Shown: positions 1-9,004 of the stretch, piece after piece | How positions within the stretch are numbered: the first letter of the stretch is position 1 | How the letters are laid out: every line of letters begins with the position of its first letter | Source of the DNA: Cohnella phaseoli | Lineage (GTDB): Bacteria > Bacillota > Bacilli > Paenibacillales > Paenibacillaceae | Direction: 5' to 3' | DNA length: 64,000 bases | Assembly: GCF_003386235.1 (NCBI RefSeq) | Contig: NZ_QRDZ01000013.1 | Coordinates: forward strand, 1 to 64,000 | Translations under genes and position numbers: made by a program | The notes under the pieces: model-generated | Database searches by the model: none | Told to the model about the DNA's origin: nothing | The model's input: the letters and a program-made list of their open reading frames with translations, nothing else

Positions 1-1020
1 AAGGGAAAGCCCAAGGAGAAACGTCCGCTGGGCATCCCGACCATACGGGACAGGGTGTGCCAACAGGCACTGAAAAACAGGTTGGAACCGATCTTCGAAC
101 CCTTATTCAGCGAATGCAGTTTCGGGTACCGGCCGGGCCGCTCGACCCACCAAGCGATGCGGAAAATCTATCGCGAACTGATGGACGGATACGAATGGGT
201 TGTGGACGCGGACTTGCGGGACTTCTTCGGGACGGTGCATCATGAGCCGCTTATTGACATGATCGCCGAGCAAATCAGCGACGGGAGAATCCTTAATTTG
301 GTCAGACAAATGCTCGAAGCCGGGTACATGGAAGGCGGAAAAAAATACGAAACGCCCAGCGGCACACCGCAAGGCAGTGTCGCAAGTCCGTTGTTTAGCA
401 ACATTTACCTCAATCGCTTCGATCATGAGATGACAGACAAAGGATATCGTCTGACGCGTTTTGCCGACGATTGGGTCGTCCTTTGCAAAACGCAGGCGGA
501 AGCCGCGAAGGCGTTAAGAGATGCCAGAACGATACTGGAATCGCTCGGATTGACGCTTCATCCGGAGAAAACAAGGATTACCCATATTAAATGGGGATTC
601 GAGTTCTTGGGATATAAGCTGAAGCGAGGAAAGGGATTGACGCTGCCGAGGGAAAAGGTGAAGAAGCAAACGAAGATGAACATCTATGCTTTCCCCAAGG
701 AGAAGTCAATCCAATCGTTCAGGGACACCATCCGAGCCCGGACACGCAGACGCATTCCGCTGACCGTCTTTGAACTCATCGACTCCATCAACCCTGTCAT
801 ACGGGGATGGGGCAACTATTTCCGTAAAGCCCACGTTAGGAAACTCTTCAACCGACTCCAACGCTGGATTGTCCGACGAGTTTGGAGTCACCACTTTAAA
901 CGTTGGCGCAATCCGGGATGGAAAAGGCTGCATGAATCCATCCTCTATTCCAAGTACAAATTGGTGAACCTCCTGTCGTTAATACCAGATCTGAACCTAC
1001 GAACTGCACCCAGAGGGTGA
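1..1020 (+). CDS. ltrA: Group II intron reverse transcriptase/maturase, 5' end outside window
   Basis: The reading frame is open from base 1, so the start lies upstream. The visible 339 codons contain reverse transcriptase blocks: a PLGIP segment, the FGYRPGRS segment, GTPQGS, and the catalytic RFADDW (the YADD motif with F for Y). After them comes the thumb/maturase X region, with the RGWGNYFRKAH segment near the C-terminus. No HNH endonuclease domain follows, so the protein ends at the maturase part. It would splice and mobilise the intron RNA that encloses it. The RNA 3' end follows directly. Family assignment is firm; the intron class was not determined. Confidence 0.93.
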   Translation, partial: KGKPKEKRPLGIPTIRDRVCQQALKNRLEPIFEPLFSECSFGYRPGRSTHQAMRKIYRELMDGYEWVVDADLRDFFGTVHHEPLIDMIAEQISDGRILNLVRQMLEAGYMEGGKKYETPSGTPQGSVASPLFSNIYLNRFDHEMTDKGYRLTRFADDWVVLCKTQAEAAKALRDARTILESLGLTLHPEKTRITHIKWGFEFLGYKLKRGKGLTLPREKVKKQTKMNIYAFPKEKSIQSFRDTIRARTRRRIPLTVFELIDSINPVIRGWGNYFRKAHVRKLFNRLQRWIVRRVWSHHFKRWRNPGWKRLHESILYSKYKLVNLLSLIPDLNLRTAPRG

Positions 1021-1027
1021 CATGAAG

Positions 1028-1109
1028 GAAAGCGGATTGCGGGAAAACTGCACGATCCGTTTGAACGAGCGGACGGAGGAAGGCGCAAGCCGACCTCCTT
1101 CGACTCTAC
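1028..1109 (+). ncRNA. Group II intron 1, domains V and VI and 3' end
   Basis: About 10 bases after the maturase stop lies a 34-base hairpin (about 1030-1063) in which GCGGAT and ATCCG close around a GAAA-containing loop, as in group II domain V. It is followed by a second stem whose arms GGAGG and CCTCC (1074-1098) resemble domain VI. The intron probably ends at the AC around 1109. The exact 3' splice site is inferred. Confidence 0.65.
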
Positions 1110-1334
1110 AGTGATGATCATTGGCCTGATGACCTGTCTATAAAGCGGACGAAGACCGCGGAAGTGACAGCGAGGGGAAAAACCAATAGGAGCGAAGGGA
1201 GCTAGTCGGGAGGGAACTCTTTGAAGCATTCACGTCTACACGAACCCATCCCTTCGGATGGTGGGAGTCAAACAGCTAATTCGCAGGCATACATCATGAA
1301 GTCGCCGGAACACCGGTAGCGGGAGGTGTATGTT
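1110..1334 (+). ncRNA. Inner 5' RNA portion of group II intron 2
   Basis: No reading frame is convincing here. The stretch is rich in short GC stems with purine-rich joints, as in group II domain I to domain IV, and leads straight into the second intron protein. At about 225 bases it is too short to hold a whole domain I plus domains II and III. The missing 5' part is probably upstream of intron 1, which would make intron 1 an insertion inside intron 2. That arrangement is inferred. Confidence 0.5.
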
Positions 1335-3260
1335 GTGAAGGTAAACGGACGTGAAATTCTTAATGAACGAGGTCTAAGGGAAACCTTAGATACAATGTAT
1401 GCTCTTGCGAAAGCAAAGAAGGAACCTTTCTATAACCTGATCGATCTGATGTGCAATGAGCAGACTATCATGTCGGCCATACACAACATCAAATCGAACA
1501 AAGGGAGTATGACCGCTGGGATTGACGGTAAGACGATTGTTCATTTCCTGCAAATGCCTTATAGCCGGTTAATAGCAATTGTCCGCCGCGAAATCCTTAA
1601 CTACCGGCCTCGCCCGGTACGGCGCAAATACATCCCTAAAGCCGGATCATCAAAGATGAGACCACTAGGGATACCAGTGATGATTGATAGGATTATTCAA
1701 GAGGTCACACGAATGGTCATTGAGCCTATCGCGGAAGCCAAATTCTATCAATATTCGTTCGGGTTTCGTCCGATGCGTGATGCTAGTCAAGCAATGGCTG
1801 AAATCATAGAACGAATACGCCGGAACGGAACATACTGGGTCATCGAAGGAGACATTATGGGCTTCTTCGATAACATCGACCACAACAAGCTCATTTCGAT
1901 GCTCTGGAACATAGGGATTAAGGATAAGCGTGTTCTCGCGATCATCAAGAAAATGCTTAAGGCAGGGGTCATGGAAGAAGACGGACGACTTCTAAAGTCA
2001 GACGTAGGTTCTCCACAAGGCGGCATTATATCGCCGCTACTAGCCAACATCTACCTTAACGCATTTGACTGGATGATAGCCCATAAATTCGTTGAGCACC
2101 CAGCAAGATATACGGTGCCTGACCCCTCTAAGAAGGGCTTAACGAAAGTACGCAAACGGCACACAGACATTTTCCTGATCCGTTATGCTGACGACTGGGT
2201 TATCCTCTGCAAGAGCAAGCATCAAGCAGAGTCAGTTTTGTCGCAGGTGGAGAAATACTTCAAACACTGCCTCAAACTTGAATTATCTCGAGAAAAGACC
2301 TTGATCACGGACATTCGCAAACAGCGAGCAAAATTCCTTGGATTCGAAATTTTTGCTGAGAAATCTCGCTCACCCGGTTCCGAGCAAGTCGTTGGGAAGT
2401 TCATTCCCAACATCGCCAAGTCTACGGAGAAGGTAAGAGAGATTGGACGGGAAATCAGGCACCTCAATATTCTCCTTCGCAACAAGAGAGATTTGCGGGA
2501 CGCTGCGCTGCAGATCGAGAAAGTGAACAGCAAGATTGTCGGACTTACTAACTACTATTCCTATGCGAACTGCTCCAATTTCTTTAAATCGTGGGACAAG
2601 CGGATTGTCTACCAAACCTATAAGGTGTTTAGCAACACGAAGTGTAGATTCTACGCCGGGCTCAAAAGAGATTGGATGTGCAAAGCGAAAGACAGTGGGA
2701 ATCGTAAGAACCGCCATGAAAACCGATCAGATATGATTTTTGCTGTCCCAGTGGACGGCATATGGATTGGGGTTACGAAGTTCTCCTTCACTCCCAGCCA
2801 GACAGCTCTGAAGGTTAATCTAGCACTTACCCCTTATTCCAAAGAAGGGCGTAGGCTACACCACCAGAAAACGGGGAGTTTGCTTCCCCTTCTGCGAATG
2901 GGCACGATTTATTCATACAACGAACTCTTAGAACGAGTTATCTGGATGAAAACTTCAGACAGAGGCTCACACTACTACAACTTTGAGTTTGTGATGAATC
3001 GGGAATACGCCTACCTTAGGGATAAAGGGAAGTGCAAATGCTGTGATCAGCCTGTACTTCCGGGCAACTACGACTGCCATCACATTAACCCATCCTTACC
3101 AGTAATGATCGTTAACAAGGTTAATAACCTCGCTACGCTATGTTCGAGATGCCACGGTCTTATACATGACGACAACCTTGACCCTAATGCTTTAGTTGAG
3201 AGAAAGGCGGCAGCTAAGGTTATCAGGTACAGAGAAAGGCTTTCAAAGCAGGAGACATGA
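1335..3260 (+). CDS. ltrA: Group II intron reverse transcriptase/maturase with C-terminal HNH domain
   Basis: This is the protein of intron 2, about 641 residues from the GTG at 1335, which has GGGAGG 8 bases upstream (a GTG at 1326 is also in frame). Visible parts in order are the finger segment with MRPLGIP, FGFRPMRD, SPQGGIISPLLANIYL, the catalytic RYADDW, a maturase region, and a C-terminal HNH nuclease with CKCC, YDCHH and CSRCH (about residues 565-620). The HNH domain would cut the second DNA strand for target-primed reverse transcription, so this intron looks mobile. It is unrelated in detail to the upstream intron protein, so the two are separate acquisitions. Confidence 0.95.
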   Translation: MKVNGREILNERGLRETLDTMYALAKAKKEPFYNLIDLMCNEQTIMSAIHNIKSNKGSMTAGIDGKTIVHFLQMPYSRLIAIVRREILNYRPRPVRRKYIPKAGSSKMRPLGIPVMIDRIIQEVTRMVIEPIAEAKFYQYSFGFRPMRDASQAMAEIIERIRRNGTYWVIEGDIMGFFDNIDHNKLISMLWNIGIKDKRVLAIIKKMLKAGVMEEDGRLLKSDVGSPQGGIISPLLANIYLNAFDWMIAHKFVEHPARYTVPDPSKKGLTKVRKRHTDIFLIRYADDWVILCKSKHQAESVLSQVEKYFKHCLKLELSREKTLITDIRKQRAKFLGFEIFAEKSRSPGSEQVVGKFIPNIAKSTEKVREIGREIRHLNILLRNKRDLRDAALQIEKVNSKIVGLTNYYSYANCSNFFKSWDKRIVYQTYKVFSNTKCRFYAGLKRDWMCKAKDSGNRKNRHENRSDMIFAVPVDGIWIGVTKFSFTPSQTALKVNLALTPYSKEGRRLHHQKTGSLLPLLRMGTIYSYNELLERVIWMKTSDRGSHYYNFEFVMNREYAYLRDKGKCKCCDQPVLPGNYDCHHINPSLPVMIVNKVNNLATLCSRCHGLIHDDNLDPNALVERKAAAKVIRYRERLSKQET

Positions 3261-3352
3261 ATAAGTTCAAAGAGTTGGCAGCTTATATCCGTAAGGATTA
3301 AGCCAGCCACTGAACACACTCTGATGAGATGGGTTCTAACCTTCTCGATGGA

Positions 3353-3435
3353 ACGCCGTGTGCATCGAAAGGTGCATGCACGGTGTGGAGCGGGGGAAAA
3401 GGCGGAGATCATATCAAAGCCTTACCTATCGCTAT
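3353..3435 (+). ncRNA. Group II intron 2, domains V and VI and 3' splice site
   Basis: A textbook domain V hairpin lies at about 3353-3387: ACGCCGTGTGC pairs with GCACGGTGT around a GAAA loop. A domain VI-like stem follows and ends with ...TTACCTATCGCTAT. The 3' splice site is placed after the T at 3435 because this restores an open helicase frame downstream. Confidence 0.75.
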
Positions 3436-5792
3436 AATCAATTATGGCTGGGGGCGCTGCGCATGTTATGCACCAACGGAAAAAGAGGCGAACGGGAAAG
3501 TCAGGAATGGCGGTCTTGTTGTCTGCTCCCGCAATCACGCTGCCAAAATGGAAAAGTAAGGAGCTACTAAAAACCGTTCCAGACATTGAAGTCAACATCA
3601 TCCGGAGCGGGAATGATGCTTTAGCTTTGCTAAAGCGTGTTCGGCAGGGGTATAAGCCTAAAAAACTTGAGTTTACCCTGGTGGGCATAGATAAAGCAAA
3701 ATTGGGTTCTGAGATTTATTTCGGAGGCATCTGGAAGCGTATGTACAATGTACCTCTCGAAGATGAATTGGGTACTTTTGAATATGCTTGGCATTGTCCA
3801 GGATGCGGAAAGCCCATACTGGTCCCACTGGATGAAGGTGACGATAAATCCGAATTAGTACCAGCCCCGTGGGACACATTCGCCGATGTTCCAATGGTTT
3901 CAGCACAAGAGCTTGAAATTGCGCGGCGACAAGGAGAGCTACTACCAAATGGGCTTCCAAAAGGAATAAAAATCAAGTGGAAGCGTCACTCTAAACTCCC
4001 AAAATTCTGCGAGCATTCCTTTCCCTTAACAGGTGTAGATGCAACCAGGGAAGGGAAAGAGGAAAATCCGGATCGCATATGCGGAGAAAGACTGTGGCGA
4101 CCAGCGATCCACTCTTTAGGTGAATCCAGGAATCGATCGCGTGTAAATATCAGTCAGGTACTAAAGCGATTGAAAGGATATTTTGCTCTTTACATCTGCG
4201 ATGAAGCGCATATGTGTAAGTCAGAAGACAGTGGTCGAGGCGACGCCTTTGCACAAATGGTAAAGTCTGCAAAACGAACACTTATGTTAACCGGAACGAT
4301 TACCAATGGCAAGTCGACGTCTATAAAGGAGTTGCTTTGGCGGACGGATCCGCGTTCTTTGCTTGAAGCAGGTGTGGATTATCAAACTGGTTCGGTTGAG
4401 TGGGCGTCGAGATTCGGTAAGCTGGAGCAGGTTATCAAAGAGGAGGGTGGAGACGAAGGTGTTATAACGCGAAGAAATAAAAGAAGTGTTCAGACCAAGG
4501 AGGCCCCAGGAATAGCGCCGCAGCTCACAGCGCAATTTCTGCTACACAAGTCAGCTTTTCTTGAACTTCCGGATCTCGGGTTACCACTTGTAGAATTGAA
4601 AGAGTACCCCGTATTCCTCGATATGGATGAGGGGCACGGTGAGCATTATACCAAATTTCATAACACACTACATGAAGCATGCAAAAAAGCGAGTGGTGCT
4701 TCGGGTACGCCAGGAGCTTGGTCAAAGTTTAATCCGGCCACGCTCATGTATTCTGCTCGTCCTGACCAAGAAATGATCGTAAGACTCGGACAGTCAGCAT
4801 ATACAGCTCCTGCACTTGGAGATGGCTCGATGCTCCATGCCAAAGAAAGATGGCTTGTCGAAACTGTCCAGAGTGAACTGTCCGAAGGTAGGCGCTGCAT
4901 CATTTTTAATCAGTTCACCGGTTCGTATAACATGAACGAACGCGTTGAAGAAATTCTTCAGCGGATGGGTGTTCGATGTAAAATATTGAATGAGCCTAAT
5001 ACTGAGCTTCGGACACAGCGATTGGCTGAATATGAAGCAGAAGAATATCCGGTAATAATCTGCGCCATGAAGCTTGTTGAAGTTGGTCTTGACATGATGT
5101 ATTGGCCAACCATCATTTATAATCAATTAAGTTATGAAGTGAGTACAGTCCGGCAATCGTCTAGGCGAGCATGGAGAATCGGACAAGATCGCGAATGTCG
5201 GGTCTACTACCCGATCTACAATCGTTCGCAGCAAATGAAACAATTCATGCATATCATGAGCGCCCGCGGCCATGCATTGATGGTAGAGGGTAGGCTTGAT
5301 AAATCAGAACTAGCCTCTTTTTCTATCGATTCCCAGTCTTCGTTGGCTAGAGATCTAGCATCTTGTTTCGCTGGTGCCGATGTTGCAAAAGCGTGGACTA
5401 CACTCGCCGCGAAGGAAATGGCCGGCATTGAAATGATCGCAGAAGCGAATTTTAAGGACGTGCTTTCCGAACGGATGCAACGATTGGCTGACGAAACGCT
5501 AAAACTGTGTGGCATTGACCCTGCTCAATGGCATCAAGAAAGATCGAAAAAACCAATCATTAAGGAAATTGGCGAAACGAGAACAATCGACCTAATGAAT
5601 GATCTTCTCATCAGGCAAGAAGTACAAGCAGAAACTTCAGCAACAACGCGAATTTTGTCGAACAATGTCATCAACCTAGAGGAAGAAATCAGAATATTGA
5701 CTTTCGCGGAGCTGATTGTGGATGAGCCAAGAAAGATATTAAAAAAACAAATTCCTACTCACGAAAATCAGCTGATGTGGGATTTTGGGTAA
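3436..5792 (+). CDS. SNF2-type helicase, 3' exon interrupted by group II intron
   Basis: The downstream exon encodes about 785 residues of a superfamily 2 helicase. Motif Ia-like LLSAPAITLPKW is near the start. A cysteine-rich zinc-ribbon-like insert has CPGC and later C-x-x-H and C residues. The DEAH box is at about residues 253-256 counting from the ATG at 3444, motif III is LTGT, and motif VI is the SNF2-like RRAWRIGQ. The Walker A motif is absent. The first exon codons read (A)AA-TCA-ATT-ATG, that is (K)SIM, which fits the end of a GxGKS P-loop interrupted by the intron. The upstream exon is outside the window. The ATG at 3444 is probably not a real start. Such helicases are typical of phages and large plasmids. 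Confidence 0.85.
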
Positions 5793-5800
5793 GAAGTTGG

Positions 5801-5826
5801 ACCATGAGCCTAGGTTGGCTCATGGT
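5801..5826 (+). terminator. Terminator after helicase
   Basis: Perfect 10-bp arms ACCATGAGCC and GGCTCATGGT enclose a 6-base loop, followed by a T-rich tail, 8 bases after the helicase stop. Confidence 0.8.
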
Positions 5827-5955
5827 TCTTCTTTGTTTGAAATGAGTAGATTTCTCCAACTAATCTAGTATTTGAGGTATAATTTGATTTAATTCTTTGC
5901 GATATTAGGATTTGGTATCGAAATCTCAAAATAGACAATAAACGGAGGAGCAGGC

Positions 5956-6690
5956 ATGACGAATATTGGTAGGAATGATCCCTGTCCGTGTGGAAGCGGA
6001 AAGAAATTCAAGCACTGTCATATCGGTGAATCAGTTCATACGGAACCTTCATTACAAGAGATTCAACTTATGAGGGACACCACTGTTAAAAATCTACTAG
6101 CTCAAATCGACATATACGACAATGAGGGAATGTTAAACCATTTTCCAAATCACCAAACGCTTGTTCGAGAATTAAGAAGTGCAGTTAAAGCGGCAGCGCA
6201 GGTAGATATAGTAAGGAACCCCAGTCACATACCAGGCAAGCAAATTTATAATCGTGAACATCTCGGGAGATTAGGGAAGATCGTTTTCGCCTGGAGCATT
6301 CCAGCAGTTGAGCATCTGATTGAAGTATATAACCTACAAACACAAAATTTTTATGTTGCGGATTTAAATAAGTTTGTTAATTCTTCGGCTCTTAAACAAA
6401 AAAAACTAATATATGCACGATCAAATACTAACCCAATTTACGTGATTGAATACAATATAGCTCATACTATCGAACAATGGGCAGTCGATGGAAACCATAG
6501 AGTTGCAGCCCGATACCAAAATGACTCTTCATCGAAAATCGAAGGATATCTTCTTCCTCCTGAATTGCATATTAAGGCACTAATGTATGATTTCATGCGG
6601 GTCGCATACACAGTTAGGACGAATATTAATCGGGCTTTTGACTACCAGAACGGATCTCAACCAATACCAGTAATGCTCCCAATGACATAA
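5956..6690 (+). CDS. SEC-C motif protein with possible ParB-like fold
   Basis: The 244-residue protein begins with a SEC-C zinc motif, with C10, C12, C21 and H22 in DPCPCGSGKKFKHCH. This motif is found at the end of SecA and in many nucleic-acid-associated proteins. The rest is not recognised with certainty. The stretch VDGNHRVAARY (about residues 177-187) resembles the GxHR box of ParB/sulfiredoxin-type nucleotide-hydrolysing domains, so a DNA-related role is possible. The start has GGAGGAG 8-9 bases upstream. It stands alone after the helicase terminator. Function is unknown. Confidence 0.75.
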   Translation: MTNIGRNDPCPCGSGKKFKHCHIGESVHTEPSLQEIQLMRDTTVKNLLAQIDIYDNEGMLNHFPNHQTLVRELRSAVKAAAQVDIVRNPSHIPGKQIYNREHLGRLGKIVFAWSIPAVEHLIEVYNLQTQNFYVADLNKFVNSSALKQKKLIYARSNTNPIYVIEYNIAHTIEQWAVDGNHRVAARYQNDSSSKIEGYLLPPELHIKALMYDFMRVAYTVRTNINRAFDYQNGSQPIPVMLPMT

Positions 6691-6841
6691 TGTTGAAGTT
6701 AATGCTCGAACTATTTTTAATTCTGGAGTAGTGATGAGTTGGAGGAAACCGCGATTCTCGATAATTTGACCTGATCGGGATGATTGATGGTTATAGTGGA
6801 GTTCGAAATTTATAAAGTAGATAGCAGGAGTTGAAGCAGAG

Positions 6842-7582
6842 ATGAATCAGCCTGTTTCTAAAGAAGAAATGAATAGTCAAATTATTCAGTTGCAAAGAAA
6901 ATTAGAAGCGATCATCTCAAGAAAAAATACACTTCTGGAGTTATGTGAATCCTACGATCGTGTATCAAAAGGAGCACGCGACGTTCTACTAGCAGGACGT
7001 CGCAGGCTTCTTGATGGAGTATGTGGTATAGTTGCCGACTATATCGATTTTCCAGAGAAATATTTAATTGCTATGATTTCTATTTTAGGTGATGTATCCG
7101 ATTATGTTCTGATTGAGAATTTTGAAAGTGCTGCAAATGCAATTGCATATCTAAAGAAGCGCCAGTCTGGAAGTGTTGCGTTTTTGTCATTGGATCGAGT
7201 TGTTGGAAAAACCATTGATGATACAGTTCTTCAAAAGGCTTTGCGGACAAAAGGATATTTGGGGAAAGCAATTGAACTTGTTACAGTAGATGAGGCGTAT
7301 CTGCCGGTATTCACCCACTTACTCGGTGATGTTCTTATCGTTGAAGATCTAAAAGCTGCAAATGAAGTCTCCAACAAGACGAAACAACGATGCAAGGTTG
7401 TGACACTGGAAGGGGATGTAATTGGTATCGACGGTGTCTTAAGGGGAGGGGCTTTCGTAAAGCCGATGACACATCTGTTATACAATAAATCGCTAATTCG
7501 CAATCTTGATCAAGAAATCAAAGAAGTCGAAACACAATTGCATAGGTTAAGAGATAGCTCCAAAGAAGGCATAATAGATTGA
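6842..7582 (+). CDS. Free-standing SMC hinge-domain protein
   Basis: The 246-residue protein matches the hinge of SMC proteins, not the ATPase heads. After a short charged helix (residues 1-45) come the hinge landmarks: GVCGIVADYIDFPEKY, then AIAYLKKRQSG and AFLSLDRV, then LLGDVLIVEDLKAANE, then VVTLEGDVIGIDG, ending in RGG at 201-203. A final charged helix (about 215-245) follows. In SMC proteins the hinge dimerises and touches DNA, and is flanked by long coiled coils; here the arms are only about 30-45 residues and no Walker or signature motif exists. It could dimerise alone or interfere with, or bridge, host SMC. Domain call is from motif pattern; the role is inference. Confidence 0.8.
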   Translation: MNQPVSKEEMNSQIIQLQRKLEAIISRKNTLLELCESYDRVSKGARDVLLAGRRRLLDGVCGIVADYIDFPEKYLIAMISILGDVSDYVLIENFESAANAIAYLKKRQSGSVAFLSLDRVVGKTIDDTVLQKALRTKGYLGKAIELVTVDEAYLPVFTHLLGDVLIVEDLKAANEVSNKTKQRCKVVTLEGDVIGIDGVLRGGAFVKPMTHLLYNKSLIRNLDQEIKEVETQLHRLRDSSKEGIID

Positions 7583-7961
7583 AATTCATGACGTCTCGTC
7601 CGGGCTGCGCAGCTGGGCGGCAACAGCCGAGAGGGGCTCAACTGCTGGTCACTTCCTAGTTCATCTGGATGAAGCCGGGCAAATCCGAGGTGCAGAAAGC
7701 GGCAGGAAGCGAGGAGCTGCAGCTCGCATACTGGTTCCTTTGAATGAAACCTACGTCTCCGTGCGATCCCCTTGCCGCAATAGCAGTCATCTTCAGCAAC
7801 TGCAGACGAAGCCACAATAAGCAGGATCGTCAACTTGCAGCCGGACAGGAACGTAAATGATTCTTATAATCTGCTACGTCTTATCAATCACCAAGACCTA
7901 CTAAGCCAAAGTGGTTCAAATTTCTTCTAAAGGCCAATTAAAATGATGTAAAGGTAAGGCT
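7583..7961. other. Long intergenic stretch with one diverged short repeat
   Basis: No gene is supported. Around 7706-7748 the DNA resembles 21401-21436: both carry CTGCAGCTCGCA, then CTGG, then GAATGAAACC. The rest shows no clear structure. A promoter and leader follow from about 7962. Confidence 0.4.
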
Positions 7962-7990
7962 TTTATCTTCAGCTTTAGATATGTTACAAT
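7962..7990 (+). promoter_or_regulatory. Probable promoter before the first leader element
   Basis: TACAAT at 7985-7990 is preceded by TG at -14 and by a weak TTTATC 17 bases upstream. It is placed 33 bases before a GCAA-box leader, the same distance seen at sister loci. Confidence 0.5.
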
Positions 7991-8022
7991 CACATTAGAA
8001 ACCGACTGCCTCTGGCATTTAA

Positions 8023-8108
8023 GCAAAAATCACACGCCTATGATTGCGGCTGCTTATCTCGAAAACCTTTATTGGTGATCGAAGGCATCGCTCAATCATG
8101 GGCGTTTT
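8023..8108 (+). promoter_or_regulatory. GCAA-box hairpin leader, copy 1
   Basis: The element starts with GCAAAAATCACA, and the arm CGCCTATGATTG (8035-8046) pairs with CAATCATGGGCG (8093-8104, one wobble), followed by TTTT. It has the layout of five other leaders in the window and is the most diverged of them. It precedes the small genes leading into the E2/JAMM/E1 block. Confidence 0.55.
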
Positions 8109-8128
8109 ACATATAGAGATATCTATAA

Positions 8129-8178
8129 AAGACGGCACTTTTTCCGCAATGAAGCGGAAGGATTGTCGTTTTTTTTAT
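8129..8178 (+). terminator. Terminator-like hairpin in the 5' leader
   Basis: TTCCGC (8142-8147) pairs with GCGGAA (8154-8159), with an outer GAC/GTC, and the structure ends in eight or more T. It lies between the promoter and the gene at 8202, so readthrough is required for expression. Confidence 0.65.
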
Positions 8179-8201
8179 TTCATGAAAAGGAGCTAAGCGG
8201 C

Positions 8202-8540
8202 ATGAACGTACTTGCATTTGTGGAAGAATTGGAGTCAGTAAAGATCGATAGCCCTAAAAATCTCATCCGAATTGAGCAAGGGTTAGCTCTTCTTGATGAT
8301 CTCCTATTTCTAAGAAAGCCGGTTATCCAAGAGCTATCTGCATTTCACACAGTTTCTTTGGAACACATGGAAGAGCTGTACGAAGAACTGCGGTACTTTT
8401 ACACAATTGACAACGACGAGGATTTTTACGAACTGTTTAATGCTTATTGCCCGATTATGGACCTAAACCGAACACACGGAATGTCAAAGATTTTTTCGGA
8501 TTCTAAGCCGCATGGCATCCGGAAAAGGAGACTTATTTAA
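8202..8540 (+). CDS. Hypothetical acidic protein, first gene of the E2/JAMM/E1 block
   Basis: I do not recognise this 112-residue protein. The ATG at 8202 is chosen because AAAAGGAG lies 9 bases upstream; an earlier TTG at 8163 would start inside the terminator-like hairpin. The composition is helical and acidic, with a leucine-rich first half and a basic tail (IRKRRLI). It has no membrane segment and no C-terminal di-glycine. The stop overlaps the next start (TAATG), so it is probably translationally coupled to the following gene. Confidence 0.7.
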   Translation: MNVLAFVEELESVKIDSPKNLIRIEQGLALLDDLLFLRKPVIQELSAFHTVSLEHMEELYEELRYFYTIDNDEDFYELFNAYCPIMDLNRTHGMSKIFSDSKPHGIRKRRLI

Positions 8541-9004
8541 TGAGTAGCTTTTTTAGCCTTTCTTACAATGAACTAGATGACTATTTATGTATGTTGTCAA
8601 ACGTCATCATGGTCAAAAAGATGATGGAGTTTGGGTTTTCGGTTGATCCGAGCTGGAAAGTAGGGGATCCAATCCAATCTTACTTTCTCAAAGCCTTATT
8701 TGGAGAGTCCATACAGGAAAACATGGATAAAATCGTGTTAACTGGGCCACTTTCTCGAAAAGATATATATGACCTGAGAGCACTGCTAAAGAGTCATGCC
8801 TTTTCGGATGAGTGGACAGAGACTGAATTTAAGGTGAGTAAGCTAGGGGTTCAATTTGAATTTTCAACCCATTATCCTAAACTTCATTTGATGTTCGAGG
8901 ATTTTGTGGAACTAGCTAAACTCTGGAATGAGTCGATAATGACAAGGAAGGTGAAGAGGTATGCAAGAGATGAACGAAAAAAGAACAAGGTTAATATTGG
9001 ATGA
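8540..9004 (+). CDS. Hypothetical protein coupled to the E2-like gene
   Basis: This 154-residue protein is not recognised. It starts with ATG overlapping the previous stop by one base and ends 44 bases inside the following gene, so the three genes form one tightly coupled unit. The sequence appears globular, with no signal peptide, no membrane helix, and a strongly basic C-terminal tail (KVKRYARDERKKNK). The location suggests a partner of the ubiquitin-like conjugation proteins, but no motif proves this. Confidence 0.65.
   Translation: MSSFFSLSYNELDDYLCMLSNVIMVKKMMEFGFSVDPSWKVGDPIQSYFLKALFGESIQENMDKIVLTGPLSRKDIYDLRALLKSHAFSDEWTETEFKVSKLGVQFEFSTHYPKLHLMFEDFVELAKLWNESIMTRKVKRYARDERKKNKVNIG

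Noticed and set aside
3444..3560. ATG at 3444 as start of the helicase
   Set aside because: It lies 9 bases after the intron 3' splice site, has no ribosome binding site, and the protein would lack Walker A. The frame is an exon end.
8163..8201. TTG at 8163 as start of the first gene of the E2 block
   Set aside because: It falls inside a terminator-like hairpin; the ATG at 8202 has AAAAGGAG at the right distance.
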